Part shown: piece after piece, positions 37,793 to 46,127 of the stretch
Numbering within the stretch: the stretch's first letter is position 1
Layout of the letters: the number at the start of each line of letters is the position of its first letter
NCBI RefSeq assembly: GCF_002727065.1
Contig: NZ_PDVP01000001.1
Span: forward strand, 186,001-250,000
Direction: 5' to 3'
DNA length: 64,000 nucleotides
Origin: Zhengella mangrovi
GTDB lineage: Bacteria; Pseudomonadota; Alphaproteobacteria; Rhizobiales; Rhizobiaceae
The notes under the pieces: generated by a model
Seen by the model: only the letters and a program-made list of their open reading frames with translations
Databases searched by the model: none
What the model was told of the DNA's origin: nothing
Position numbers and translations under genes: made by a program

Positions 37793-39526
37793 TCAATCTT
37801 GTTCACGCCGCTTGCGTTCCGCGTCGTCCCAGGCCGTCAGCGCCTGGTAGTCGGGCACGAAGCCGAGGCCCTTCATCGCGTCGGAGGAGACCGCGCCCTG
37901 CGAGGTGACGACATCGACGACGGCCGGCGCATGGGCCAGCGCCCGTTTGATCGCGCCTTCGAGGTCGGCCGGATCCTCCACCCGCTCGCCGTGGGCGCCG
38001 AGCGCGCGGGCCATGCCGGCATAGTCGGAGTGGCGCAGCGTCGTCCCGACGACCCGGCCGCCGTAATTGGCCTCCTGGTCATAGCGCTCGATGTTCCAGG
38101 CGGCGTTGTTGGACACGATGAACACGGCCTTCGCACCGTGCCGGACGGCCGTGTCGATCTCCATCGCGTTGATGCCGTAGGCACCGTCGCCATTGACCGA
38201 AATCACCTGCCGGCCGGGAAAGGCAAGCGCGGCAGCCACCGCGAACGGAACGCCGACGCCGAGGCAACCGAAGGCCCCGGCATCCATGTAGGTGCGCGCC
38301 TCCAGCCCGACCCGGGCAAAGCTCAACAGGTCGCCGCCATCGGCGACGGCGATGTAGTCGGGCGCGGCGACCGCGCGCAGCGCCTCGAAGATCGCCAGCG
38401 GATGTACCTTGCCGTCCGGTCCGCGCAGTGGTGCCGCCGTGGCCCGGCCCTTGGCAATGCGTTCGCCGTGCTTGGCGCGCAGGCCATCCGCCCAGCCTTT
38501 GTCGCGGTTGCCGCCATCGTTGCCAAGTGCATCGCACAGGGCGTCGAGTGCCAGGTCTACGGCTGCCAGGATCTCCGGCGCGCCGCGCCGGTTGTCGATC
38601 AGTTCCCCGGCCGTGTCGGCTATGCGCAGGAAGCGCGCGTCGGGAAAGACCGCCGGCGATCCGTAGCCGAGCTGGTAGTCGAGCTTCCGGCCCAGCGTGA
38701 TGACGAGGTCGGCCTGGGCCATGGCCGCCGCCCGCACCGCGCCGACGACGCCGGGATGGTCGGGCGGCACGAGGCCGCGGCTTTCCTGCGTGTCGAGGTA
38801 GAGCGCGCCGGTCGCGTCGAGGAAACGGACGATCTGGGCCGAGGCGCTCCGGGCGCCGCGCCCACTGACGACCAGCGGCCGTTTTGCGGCCCTTATGGCG
38901 GCCACGGCATCCGCGATGCGGTCAGGCTCCGGCACCGGCCTGTGCCGCGGCTTGGGCGCAAGCCAGTCCTGCGGGATCAGGTGAGCCGCGACGCGTGTGC
39001 GCAGCACGTCGGTCGGAACCTCGATGTAGGCCGGCCCGGGTTCGCCCATGTCGCCGAAGGCGCAGGCAATGGCTTCATCCATCTCGCGAATGACCTGCTC
39101 GGCGACCCGCGCGGTCCGGCAATAACGTGTCACCGGCTTGAGGATGTCGACATGCGGAATGTCCTGCAGCGGCGCCATGTTGGCCTGCGGACGTGACGTG
39201 CAGCCGCCGATCAGCAGCAGCGGAACGCGGGCCAGCGAGGCGTTGGCGATCCCGGTCACGCAATTGGTGACGCCGGGGCCGGCGGTCACCATGGCGACGC
39301 CCAGTCCTCCGGTCAGTTCGCCATGGGCATGGGCCATGTGCACCGCAGCGCCCTCGTCGCGCACGTCGATAATCCGGATGCCGCGCCGCGCCAGGTGATC
39401 CCAGATCGGCTGGATATGCCCGCCCTGGAGCCCGAAGATGCGGTCGATGCCGCGCTCCTTCAGGGCCTTGGCGATCCATGCGGCGACGCTGTCCTCGTCG
39501 CGGTTCAGGTCCTGCGCTTCGGTCAT
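37793..39526 (-). CDS. ThDP-dependent enzyme (acetolactate-synthase-like fold)
   Basis: 577 residues in the three-domain ThDP layout. The N-terminal Pyr domain has the catalytic Glu in [12 protein letters not shown] (Glu58). The C-terminal PP domain has the [16 protein letters not shown] motif ending in VSNNAAWN. The family includes acetolactate synthase, oxalyl-CoA decarboxylase and sulfoacetaldehyde acetyltransferase, and the sequence does not tell which. It lies between an acyl-CoA ligase and a peroxiredoxin in one operon. A ligase plus a ThDP enzyme would fit activation and cleavage of a small carboxylic acid, but that is inference. Confidence 0.85.
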   Translation of the reverse strand: MTEAQDLNRDEDSVAAWIAKALKERGIDRIFGLQGGHIQPIWDHLARRGIRIIDVRDEGAAVHMAHAHGELTGGLGVAMVTAGPGVTNCVTGIANASLARVPLLLIGGCTSRPQANMAPLQDIPHVDILKPVTRYCRTARVAEQVIREMDEAIACAFGDMGEPGPAYIEVPTDVLRTRVAAHLIPQDWLAPKPRHRPVPEPDRIADAVAAIRAAKRPLVVSGRGARSASAQIVRFLDATGALYLDTQESRGLVPPDHPGVVGAVRAAAMAQADLVITLGRKLDYQLGYGSPAVFPDARFLRIADTAGELIDNRRGAPEILAAVDLALDALCDALGNDGGNRDKGWADGLRAKHGERIAKGRATAAPLRGPDGKVHPLAIFEALRAVAAPDYIAVADGGDLLSFARVGLEARTYMDAGAFGCLGVGVPFAVAAALAFPGRQVISVNGDGAYGINAMEIDTAVRHGAKAVFIVSNNAAWNIERYDQEANYGGRVVGTTLRHSDYAGMARALGAHGERVEDPADLEGAIKRALAHAPAVVDVVTSQGAVSSDAMKGLGFVPDYQALTAWDDAERKRREQD

Positions 39527-39560
39527 GGTGTCTCTCCCTGTACGGTTTTTCCTGCAGCGG

Positions 39561-41117
39561 TCAGGCCGTGCGGTCGGCGAGCATGTCGCGCAGAACGCGG
39601 TGAAGGATCTTGCCGGTCGTGTTGCGCGGCATCTCCTCGGTTGAAAGGAACACGACCGCCCTTGGCCGCTTGTACCCGGCCAGCCGCTCGCGCGACCAGG
39701 CGATCAGGTCCTCGCCGGTGAGCGTCGATCCCTCGCGCAGAACCACGGCGGCGGCCACGCGCTCGCCCCAGCGGTCGTCGGGTTGGCCGACGACGGCAAC
39801 GTCCTTGACGTCCGGATGCTGCCCGAGCACGACTTCCACCTCGGTGGGGTAGACGTTCTCGCCACCGGTGATGATCAGGTTCTTCTTGCGGTCGATCAGC
39901 CTGATGTAACCGTCCGCATCGCGGATCGCCATGTCGCCGACGGTCAGGTAGTCGCCGCGGAAGGCTTCCGCAGTCTTCTCCGGCAGGTTCCAGTAACCTT
40001 CGAAGCAATAGGGGCCGCAGGAGAATAGCTCGCCGGGCTGCCCGTCCTCGACCTCGTTGCCGTCGTCGTCGAGGATGCGGATTGGCATCGATCCGACGAC
40101 TTCGCGGCCGACCGTGCCGAGATGATCGAACTGCTCGTCCGGGTGCAGCATGGTGACCCAGCCCGCCTCTGTCGATCCGTAGAGTTCGAACAGGCCGGAG
40201 TTGGGAAACATCGCCATGACGGCGCGCTTGGTCTCCGGTCTTGCCGGGGCGGACGAGATCATCAGCTTTTCCACCCGGTCGAAGCCGGCCGCACCACGCT
40301 CGGCCTCCGGCACGTCGAGCAGCATCATGAAATGCGTCGGCGTGAGCGACGTGAAGGAAATGCCCATGGTGCCGATCGTCCGCAGGCACAGCGCCGCGTC
40401 GAAATTGGCCCGGTTGAACACTGTCACGGTCGCGCCGATGGACAGGAAGGCGGTAAAGAAGTTCAGGGAATTCGCATGGCACATCGGCATGACGAGCAAG
40501 GCATTGTCCTTGCGCTTGAGGCTCAGTTCCACCTGCGTCATCAGCGCAAGCATCGACATGCCGCGATGGCTGCGGATTGCCCCTTTCGGATTGCCCGTCG
40601 TGCCGGAGGTGTACATCAGGCACCAGCAATCGTCAGGCGATACGGAAATGTCCGGTTCGACGCTGGCGGAACTCGCGATCAGCCCTTCGTAGCTGCACCA
40701 GCCTTCGGCCTCGGCACCGATGCGGATATAGCGGTCGCCGGGCACGGCGAGTTCGCTGCGGATCCCGTCCACCAGGTCGCCGAGCGCGGCCTCCGCGATC
40801 AAAGCCGCGACGCCGCAGTCCCTGGCGATGAAAGCGGCCTCGGGTCCGGTGAGGCGGAAGTTCACCGGCACCGCGACCAGGCCGGCCTTGGCGACGGCGG
40901 CATAGATCTCCGCCCATTCCACCCGGTTGTAGGCGAAGACCGCGATACGGTCGCCCTTGGTGAGACCGAGGGCCAGAAGCCCGTTGGCCAGCTGGCAGGA
41001 CCGGTCGTTCCACTCCCGGTAGGTCATCTGGCGGTCCAGGTCGCGGGCGCCGGGGTGGTCGGGTTGCGTGCGGGCATGCGCGGCCAGCATCTGGCCGATG
41101 GTCTGCAGTCCTCCCAT
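39561..41117 (-). CDS. AMP-dependent acyl-CoA synthetase/ligase
   Basis: 518 residues of the ANL superfamily. The ATP loop is [12 protein letters not shown] at about residues 170-181. The A5 motif is YGSTEAG, the A8 hinge is [17 protein letters not shown], and the catalytic Lys is in [12 protein letters not shown]. It activates a carboxylic acid to its CoA thioester; the substrate is unknown. ATG 41117 is preceded by AGGAGG. It lies between a GntR regulator and the ThDP enzyme. Confidence 0.9.
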   Translation of the reverse strand: MGGLQTIGQMLAAHARTQPDHPGARDLDRQMTYREWNDRSCQLANGLLALGLTKGDRIAVFAYNRVEWAEIYAAVAKAGLVAVPVNFRLTGPEAAFIARDCGVAALIAEAALGDLVDGIRSELAVPGDRYIRIGAEAEGWCSYEGLIASSASVEPDISVSPDDCWCLMYTSGTTGNPKGAIRSHRGMSMLALMTQVELSLKRKDNALLVMPMCHANSLNFFTAFLSIGATVTVFNRANFDAALCLRTIGTMGISFTSLTPTHFMMLLDVPEAERGAAGFDRVEKLMISSAPARPETKRAVMAMFPNSGLFELYGSTEAGWVTMLHPDEQFDHLGTVGREVVGSMPIRILDDDGNEVEDGQPGELFSCGPYCFEGYWNLPEKTAEAFRGDYLTVGDMAIRDADGYIRLIDRKKNLIITGGENVYPTEVEVVLGQHPDVKDVAVVGQPDDRWGERVAAAVVLREGSTLTGEDLIAWSRERLAGYKRPRAVVFLSTEEMPRNTTGKILHRVLRDMLADRTA

Positions 41118-41133
41118 GGTCACCGCCCTCCTC

Positions 41134-41823
41134 TCAAGCGGTCAGCGCCTGCCTCCTCGCGAGCGCGTCGTAGAGTGTTTCCGATGCGTTCAGGTCATGA
41201 TCGACGGCAAGCCGTTCCGCCTTTTCGGCGTCTCCGGCCAGGACGGCATCGAGAATGTCGGCGTGCTGGCGCCAGATGTCGGCCGGCAGCTTGGCGCTGC
41301 GCAGCACTTCGCCCATCGCGCGCCGCAGGAAACGCCAGTGCGGTTCCGCCGTCCGTGCCACCAGCGCATTGCCGGAGTGATCGTAGATCAGCGTGTGGAA
41401 GGCCTCGTCGTGGCGCACCTGTTCGGCCAGATCGCCGTTGGCGACCGCGGACTGCCCCTGCGCCAGGATGGTCTTTCCGCGCTCCGCCAGGGTCGTGGCT
41501 GTGCCGGGCGATCGCCGGACCTGCTCGGCGGCCATGCGGGTGGCCATCCCGTCGAGAACGGCGCGGACCTCGTAGTGCTGGCGCATCAGGTCGATGTCCA
41601 ACGGGGTGACGTAGAGACCGCGCCTGCCGATTTCTTCCACAAGGCCGTCGGATTTCAGCAATGCCATGGCCTGTTGCACCGGCTGGCGGGAAACACCGAG
41701 CCGGGCAGCCAGCTGTTCCTGCACGAGATGGGCGCCTTCGGGCAGGCGGCCGCTGCAGATCTCGTCGACGATGACCGAATAGACCTGGTCGGTAAGGCTC
41801 GGCTGGGCAGGCAGGAGTTTCAT
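41134..41823 (-). CDS. GntR-family regulator (FCD subgroup)
   Basis: 229 residues. An N-terminal winged helix (about residues 10-70: GAHLVQEQLAARLGVSRQPVQQAMALL) is followed by a helical FCD ligand domain with metal-binding-type histidines in RHDEAFHTLIYDHSGN. Start ATG 41823 matches the domain boundary. It lies 16 nt before the ligase gene and probably controls this operon. A palindrome sits just upstream. Confidence 0.88.
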   Translation of the reverse strand: MKLLPAQPSLTDQVYSVIVDEICSGRLPEGAHLVQEQLAARLGVSRQPVQQAMALLKSDGLVEEIGRRGLYVTPLDIDLMRQHYEVRAVLDGMATRMAAEQVRRSPGTATTLAERGKTILAQGQSAVANGDLAEQVRHDEAFHTLIYDHSGNALVARTAEPHWRFLRRAMGEVLRSAKLPADIWRQHADILDAVLAGDAEKAERLAVDHDLNASETLYDALARRQALTA

Positions 41824-41846
41824 CGGCGCTTCCTGAATTCCGCATT

Positions 41847-41856
41847 CTGAATTCAG
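41847..41856. promoter_or_regulatory. Candidate GntR operator palindrome
   Basis: CTGAATTCAG is a perfect 10-bp palindrome 24 nt before the gntR start. It lies within a block of related half-sites (TGAATTC at 41833-41839 and AGTATTCC just after). Confidence 0.4.
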
Positions 41857-42057
41857 TATTCCAAAAAATGCGAAGATCGTCAATCCCGGCTGAAAAGCAG
41901 GGATGGATGAGAAGCACGGCGGATACGTGGACCGGGAAGACCTGCGCCCGCCGGCTGGTGGCGGGCGCAGGCCGATCATCCCCGGGCGCCTTGACCGGCT
42001 GCTGTGGTCGAAGCGCCCTGGATTTCGGGTGGTGGCAGCTTGGGCCCCGAAAGAGCC

Positions 42058-42783
42058 TCAGTCCCGCCCGGCCATCATGATGGCATCCGCCAGCCGGTCA
42101 GGCGCGGTGAAGCAGGATTCGTGGCTTCCCGGAATCTGCACCAGGCGGAACAGGCCGAGCTTTTCCGACAGGCGCGGATGCCAGGGCAGGCTGTTGGGCA
42201 GCGCGGTGTCCTCGGTGCAATTGATGTAGGATTTGCCGATTTCCATCTCCGCCGGGTCCTTGCCCAGCGAGATCGCATCCGTGAATGTCGCGTAGGGGTG
42301 CGGGTTCAGCCGGTCGTAGGCCGATTGTGCGAGGTCCGCCGGTGCATCGTTGATGAAGGCCTCGCGCCAGATCGGGTAGGGCAGAACCACGCTGTTGTCG
42401 CCGCTTTGGGCGCTGACCTGGTCGAACAGGGCAACGTAATGCGGCGGAACCATGTCGTTCAGGCATTCGCCGTTGTTTGGCACGAAGGCGTTCCAGTAGA
42501 CCAGGCGGCGGATCCGGTCCGGCACCCGGTCCGCGGCCCCGGTGATCACCATGCCGCCGTAGCTGTGGCCGACCAGCACGACATCGCTCAGCGATGCCTC
42601 CTCCAGGTAGGCGACCAGCGACCCGATCGCGTCCGAGAGGCCCGAGGTCTTGGCGTCGCCGGGCCGGTTGCCGGCAAGCGTCGGGCAGTGAACCTCGTGG
42701 CCGGCCGCTCGGATCGGCCGTGCCACGTCTTCAAGCAGTTCGCCCGTGTGCCAGGCGCCGTGAACCAGAACATAGGTGCTCAT
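42058..42783 (-). CDS. Alpha/beta hydrolase, methylesterase-like
   Basis: 241 residues. N-terminal YVLVHGAWHTGELLEDVARP carries the oxyanion HG motif. The nucleophile elbow is VLVGHSYGGMVITG, and the C-terminal catalytic His is in IPGSHESCFTAP. The sequence type resembles plant-like methylesterase/pyrethroid hydrolase members. The ribosome site GAGGAGG stands before ATG 42783. It diverges from an AraC regulator whose start overlaps its leader region. Substrate unknown. Confidence 0.9.
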   Translation of the reverse strand: MSTYVLVHGAWHTGELLEDVARPIRAAGHEVHCPTLAGNRPGDAKTSGLSDAIGSLVAYLEEASLSDVVLVGHSYGGMVITGAADRVPDRIRRLVYWNAFVPNNGECLNDMVPPHYVALFDQVSAQSGDNSVVLPYPIWREAFINDAPADLAQSAYDRLNPHPYATFTDAISLGKDPAEMEIGKSYINCTEDTALPNSLPWHPRLSEKLGLFRLVQIPGSHESCFTAPDRLADAIMMAGRD

Positions 42784-42860
42784 TGTCTTTCCTCCTCTGA
42801 ATGCTCCTCCGCAGCCCGGCCCAACCCGGGGGTCGCCGATGGCTTGCCTCTCCAGAATAG

Positions 42861-43880
42861 GTGTGGGACGATTTCGACAATATGGCTGGGAACGCACGGG
42901 ATATGGCCACGGGTGCACCGGACAGGGCAGCGTCCTACTGGAACACGGCGGATGTCGTGGCCGGCGAACGCTTCGATTACTACCGGGAGGCGATCTGCCG
43001 GTCCTTCATGCCCTTGCGCCCCGAACTCGGCCGGGATGCGAGGCAAGGATTCTCGGCACGGGTGAGTTCCGTCGCCGGGCGGGATGCAACGCTCAACGTG
43101 GTGTCGGCACGGGCGCACGAGGTCATTCGCGGGCGTCACGAGATCGCGCAGTCGCCCATGCCCTGCTACTACGTCAATCTCCAGCTCAAGGGACACTGCC
43201 GGATCATCCAGGGTGGTGCCTTTATCGATCTCGGCGTCGGCGATGTGGGGATCTTCTCCAGCGACGAGACTTTCGTGCTCGACCATGGCCAATGTGCCGA
43301 CCTCGGCGTCGCGTCCCTGATGGTGCCCCACGCCGTTTTCCACGATGACCGCGGTGAGCCGCTGCGCCGGCCGGAAAAACTCACGCTTTCGTCGCTTTAC
43401 GGCAAGCTGCTGGCCGATGCCTTTTCGCAGCACGTGCAAACGGTGTTTCGCGCCAGCGACACGGACATTTCCCAGATGCAGGACCTGGTGATCCGCCTCG
43501 CCCGTATGGCGGCAGGAGATCGCAAGGGTGACGACGGTGCAGGCGAAGGGATTGCTGGCGCCAGGCTGGCCGGTCTCAAGGCGATCATCCGCCAGCAGTG
43601 CCGGCGCCCGGGCCTGTCGATTGCCGAATGCGCTGCGGAGGCCGGGATCTCGGTGCGCTACGCGCATAAGCTTTTCCAGGCGGAAAACGATACGTTCTCC
43701 GGCTTCCTCTGGCGCGAACGGATCTCACGCGCCGCCCGGGCACTTCGCGATCCGAGCAACGCGCTGCGCTCCATCGGCGATATCGCCTACACCTGCGGCT
43801 TTTCCGATCTCTCGCACTTCTATCGCTGTTTCCAAGCGCATCATGACATGACGCCAGGCGCCTGGCGCAGGCAGGCATAG
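42861..43880 (+). CDS. AraC/XylS-family regulator
   Basis: 339 residues. An N-terminal ligand or cupin-like domain of the AraC-binding-like type (YYREAICRSFMPLRPEL, QLKGHCRIIQGG) precedes a C-terminal double helix-turn-helix with SIAECAAEAGISVRYAHKLFQ and IAYTCGFSDLSHFYRCFQAHHDMTPGAWR. Start is GTG; an ATG seven codons later is possible. It is divergent from the hydrolase and probably controls it. Confidence 0.88.
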   Translation: MWDDFDNMAGNARDMATGAPDRAASYWNTADVVAGERFDYYREAICRSFMPLRPELGRDARQGFSARVSSVAGRDATLNVVSARAHEVIRGRHEIAQSPMPCYYVNLQLKGHCRIIQGGAFIDLGVGDVGIFSSDETFVLDHGQCADLGVASLMVPHAVFHDDRGEPLRRPEKLTLSSLYGKLLADAFSQHVQTVFRASDTDISQMQDLVIRLARMAAGDRKGDDGAGEGIAGARLAGLKAIIRQQCRRPGLSIAECAAEAGISVRYAHKLFQAENDTFSGFLWRERISRAARALRDPSNALRSIGDIAYTCGFSDLSHFYRCFQAHHDMTPGAWRRQA

Positions 43881-43990
43881 AGCAGTTCCGGCGAAAGCGG
43901 GCACCGGTTTCGCATCTGGAATTGCCTGGAAAAACAACACATGGCGCTGTGGAGCGATCCAGCGGAGAGCGGACTGTTCTGGCACCCGGG
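43877..43990. repeat. Rhizobiales-type interspersed palindromic repeat
   Basis: It begins TAGAGCAGTTCCGGCGAAAG and continues through CACCGGTTTCGCATCTGGAA. It contains inverted arms GCGAAA/TTTCGC and TTCC/GGAA, then a GGAAAAACAAC stretch, the usual order of the common Rhizobiales intergenic element. It lies between the araC stop and the thioesterase stop. Confidence 0.7.
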
Positions 43991-44014
43991 TGGCCCCGGG
44001 GCGATGGCCTGGCG

Positions 44015-44440
44015 TCATGGCCCCGTTTCGAGCCAGGCGGATGCCTTCGCGCGGATGTCGTCGGGAATGGCCGCCGCCCGCCGGTTGGCGAGATCGAACA
44101 TCACGCATTTGAACAGGGTCTCGAAGGCCACGGCCTCGTCCTCCATCCGCAGGAGGCGGTGGCGAAAGGTCAGCGACTTCGAGCCGATCTCGACAACGGA
44201 TGTCTCCAGCCGGATCACATCGCCAGCCGACAGCTCGGCGCGGAAATCGCTCTCGGCATGCACCACGGCGAACGACAGCCGTCGCCCCGTCCGCATGTCG
44301 CTGGCCGTCAGGCCGATCGCCGACTGGAAGGCGAAGACGCCATCGGAACAGGCGGCGAAATACTTCGACACGTTCATGTGGCCGAGGAAGTCGCAATCCG
44401 TTGGATCGACCACGGAGCGGAACGTCGTCATCGTGGGCAT
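44015..44440 (-). CDS. Acyl-CoA thioesterase (4HBT hot-dog fold)
   Basis: 141 residues. The hot-dog motif is DPTDCDFLGHMNVSKYFAACSD with the catalytic Asp in the usual 4HBT position. FETLFKCVMFDLANR and IPDDIRA follow. Hydrolyses a CoA thioester; substrate unknown. It lies 112 nt downstream of the leftward zinc-ribbon operon and may be transcribed separately. Confidence 0.88.
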   Translation of the reverse strand: MPTMTTFRSVVDPTDCDFLGHMNVSKYFAACSDGVFAFQSAIGLTASDMRTGRRLSFAVVHAESDFRAELSAGDVIRLETSVVEIGSKSLTFRHRLLRMEDEAVAFETLFKCVMFDLANRRAAAIPDDIRAKASAWLETGP

Positions 44441-44552
44441 CGGCCGGCCTCCCTGACCCGGATTTCCCTGACTATGCCCGGGTGGCGACCGCAATGCCAG
44501 GCTCTGCCCGGTGCACGCAACAGGGTGTTGTCGCTGCCGCCGGGCCAGACCC

Positions 44553-46046
44553 TCAAAGCTTGGCCCCGCAACCGGTACAGAACTTTGCACCCGGTTTCAC
44601 GGGCTTCCCGCACGCCGGGCAGACGGGATCGGGCTTCGACCCCTCGAACTTGTGGCCGCAATGGGTGCAGAATTTTGCGCCGGGTTTCACCGGGTGGCCG
44701 CAGGACGGGCATATCGGAGCCGCCGGTTCCTGCAAGGCCTCCGCACCGCAGTTGGGGCAGAACTTCTGGCCCTCCTTCAAGGGCGCGCCGCAGGCATGGC
44801 ACGTGAACCCCGGACCTCCGGCCGGTTCCGCCGTGCGTGAAACCGGGCTTTTCTTGCGGGACGCCGGCGGTAGCGGCGGCGGTGCTGCCTTGGGTCTCGC
44901 CGGGGTGGAATCGCGGACCGGTGGTGGGGCCGGGGGTGCCTTGGCGGCACGTTTGGGTGGTGCGCGGTCCGGCGCTGGCGGCGGAACCGGTGGCGTCCGG
45001 CGCCTGGAAGCCGGGGCTGAGGCCGGTTTCGGCGCGGGCTCCCGTGCCCCGGCGGCCGTGGCGGCATTCTCGCCGGCATCCGGCATCAGCCCGCCCACCT
45101 CTTCGATGACGAAATCGAGCACGCTCTTGTAGTCGACGGTCCCCACGTAGAGGCGCCCCTTGACCGTGGGGATGAAGCACAGCGTCAGTCCGCCGTCGCC
45201 ATAGGCATAGATGCGGCTGTTGACGAGGCGATCGCCGTCGGCCTGCCGGGTGACACGCTGCCATTGCAGGCCGGCAACGAGCGAACGGGTCAGGTCGATC
45301 AGCGGTCGCAGGTCGTCGGACACCTGGAAATGGTCGGAGCGGGATCGCCGGAGGGTGCCGGCCGCTTCAAGCTGCGTCAGCGCGGCGTCGACCTCGACAG
45401 GCTGTGGCGGACGCGATTGCATGCCGGCGGTCTGCACGTAGGTAAGGAGCTGGCCGAAGCCGGTCATGCCCCATTGGCCATCGAGGTAGCCGAAGATGTC
45501 CTGGCTCGAAAATCCCTGCCGGCGGTCAATCGATGCCCGCTGGAGATCGACGAGAGCGAACAGCACGGCGGCCACGGCGGCATCGAACTGGCCTTCGAAG
45601 AGGAAGGGGTTCACCAGCCGGTTGCTGCCGGGCGGAAGACCCTGCGCCAGGTCGCCGACGATGTCCTCCGGCTCGACGAAGGCGGAGATGCGATAGTTGC
45701 CGGAAACCGGCAGCAGCATGACGCCACCGCCGTCCACCAGGTCCCCGGGGAACTGGACATTGCTTTCCGCGCAGAGGTCTTCCGATCCCCAGATGCGGAA
45801 GGTCAGGTTCGTCCGCGGGTCGAGCAGCACCCGGGCCGCCCGCCGGAACGGCGGCGTGACCGCGTCCCGGGCGAAAGACGCCTTGTCCAGGTAGCCGCCG
45901 GCGTAGAGCTGGGCGATCTGCAGCGGGTTCACGGGCTCGGCCTCGCCCATGAGATGGCGCGGCGACATGTCCCCGGCCTTGCCACACAGGTCGAGCAGGC
46001 TCGCCAGGACGCCCCGGGGAATCTCCGAAAAGCTCGTCAGGGTCAT
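44553..46046 (-). CDS. Protein with three C-terminal zinc ribbons (unrecognised N-terminal domain)
   Basis: 497 residues, soluble. Residues 1-330 form an alpha/beta-looking domain that I do not recognise (SNVQFPGDLVDGGGVMLLPV, YVGTVDYKSVLDFVIEEVGG). Residues 330-410 are Pro/Ala-rich linker. The tail has three zinc ribbons with cysteines at 416/419/430/433, 446/449/460/463 and 476/479/490/493, all CxxC-x10-CxxC. The ribosome site AAGGAA stands before the ATG. It is the last gene of the leftward set and uses the same ribbon as four partners. Its function is unknown; the N-terminal part could be a regulatory or binding platform. Confidence 0.8.
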   Translation of the reverse strand: MTLTSFSEIPRGVLASLLDLCGKAGDMSPRHLMGEAEPVNPLQIAQLYAGGYLDKASFARDAVTPPFRRAARVLLDPRTNLTFRIWGSEDLCAESNVQFPGDLVDGGGVMLLPVSGNYRISAFVEPEDIVGDLAQGLPPGSNRLVNPFLFEGQFDAAVAAVLFALVDLQRASIDRRQGFSSQDIFGYLDGQWGMTGFGQLLTYVQTAGMQSRPPQPVEVDAALTQLEAAGTLRRSRSDHFQVSDDLRPLIDLTRSLVAGLQWQRVTRQADGDRLVNSRIYAYGDGGLTLCFIPTVKGRLYVGTVDYKSVLDFVIEEVGGLMPDAGENAATAAGAREPAPKPASAPASRRRTPPVPPPAPDRAPPKRAAKAPPAPPPVRDSTPARPKAAPPPLPPASRKKSPVSRTAEPAGGPGFTCHACGAPLKEGQKFCPNCGAEALQEPAAPICPSCGHPVKPGAKFCTHCGHKFEGSKPDPVCPACGKPVKPGAKFCTGCGAKL

Positions 46047-46127
46047 GTCGCATTCCTTTCTGCGCCGGCCGGATCCTCTGCCGTCATCGTCAACGCGCCG
46101 CTTGATGCGCGCCTTCTTTCCATCGGC

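Noticed and set aside
37793-41117. Oxalate degradation pair (oxalate-CoA ligase and oxalyl-CoA decarboxylase)
   Set aside because: The ThDP enzyme lacks sequence I would recognise as specific for oxalyl-CoA decarboxylase and no formyl-CoA transferase is nearby; kept only as a possibility.
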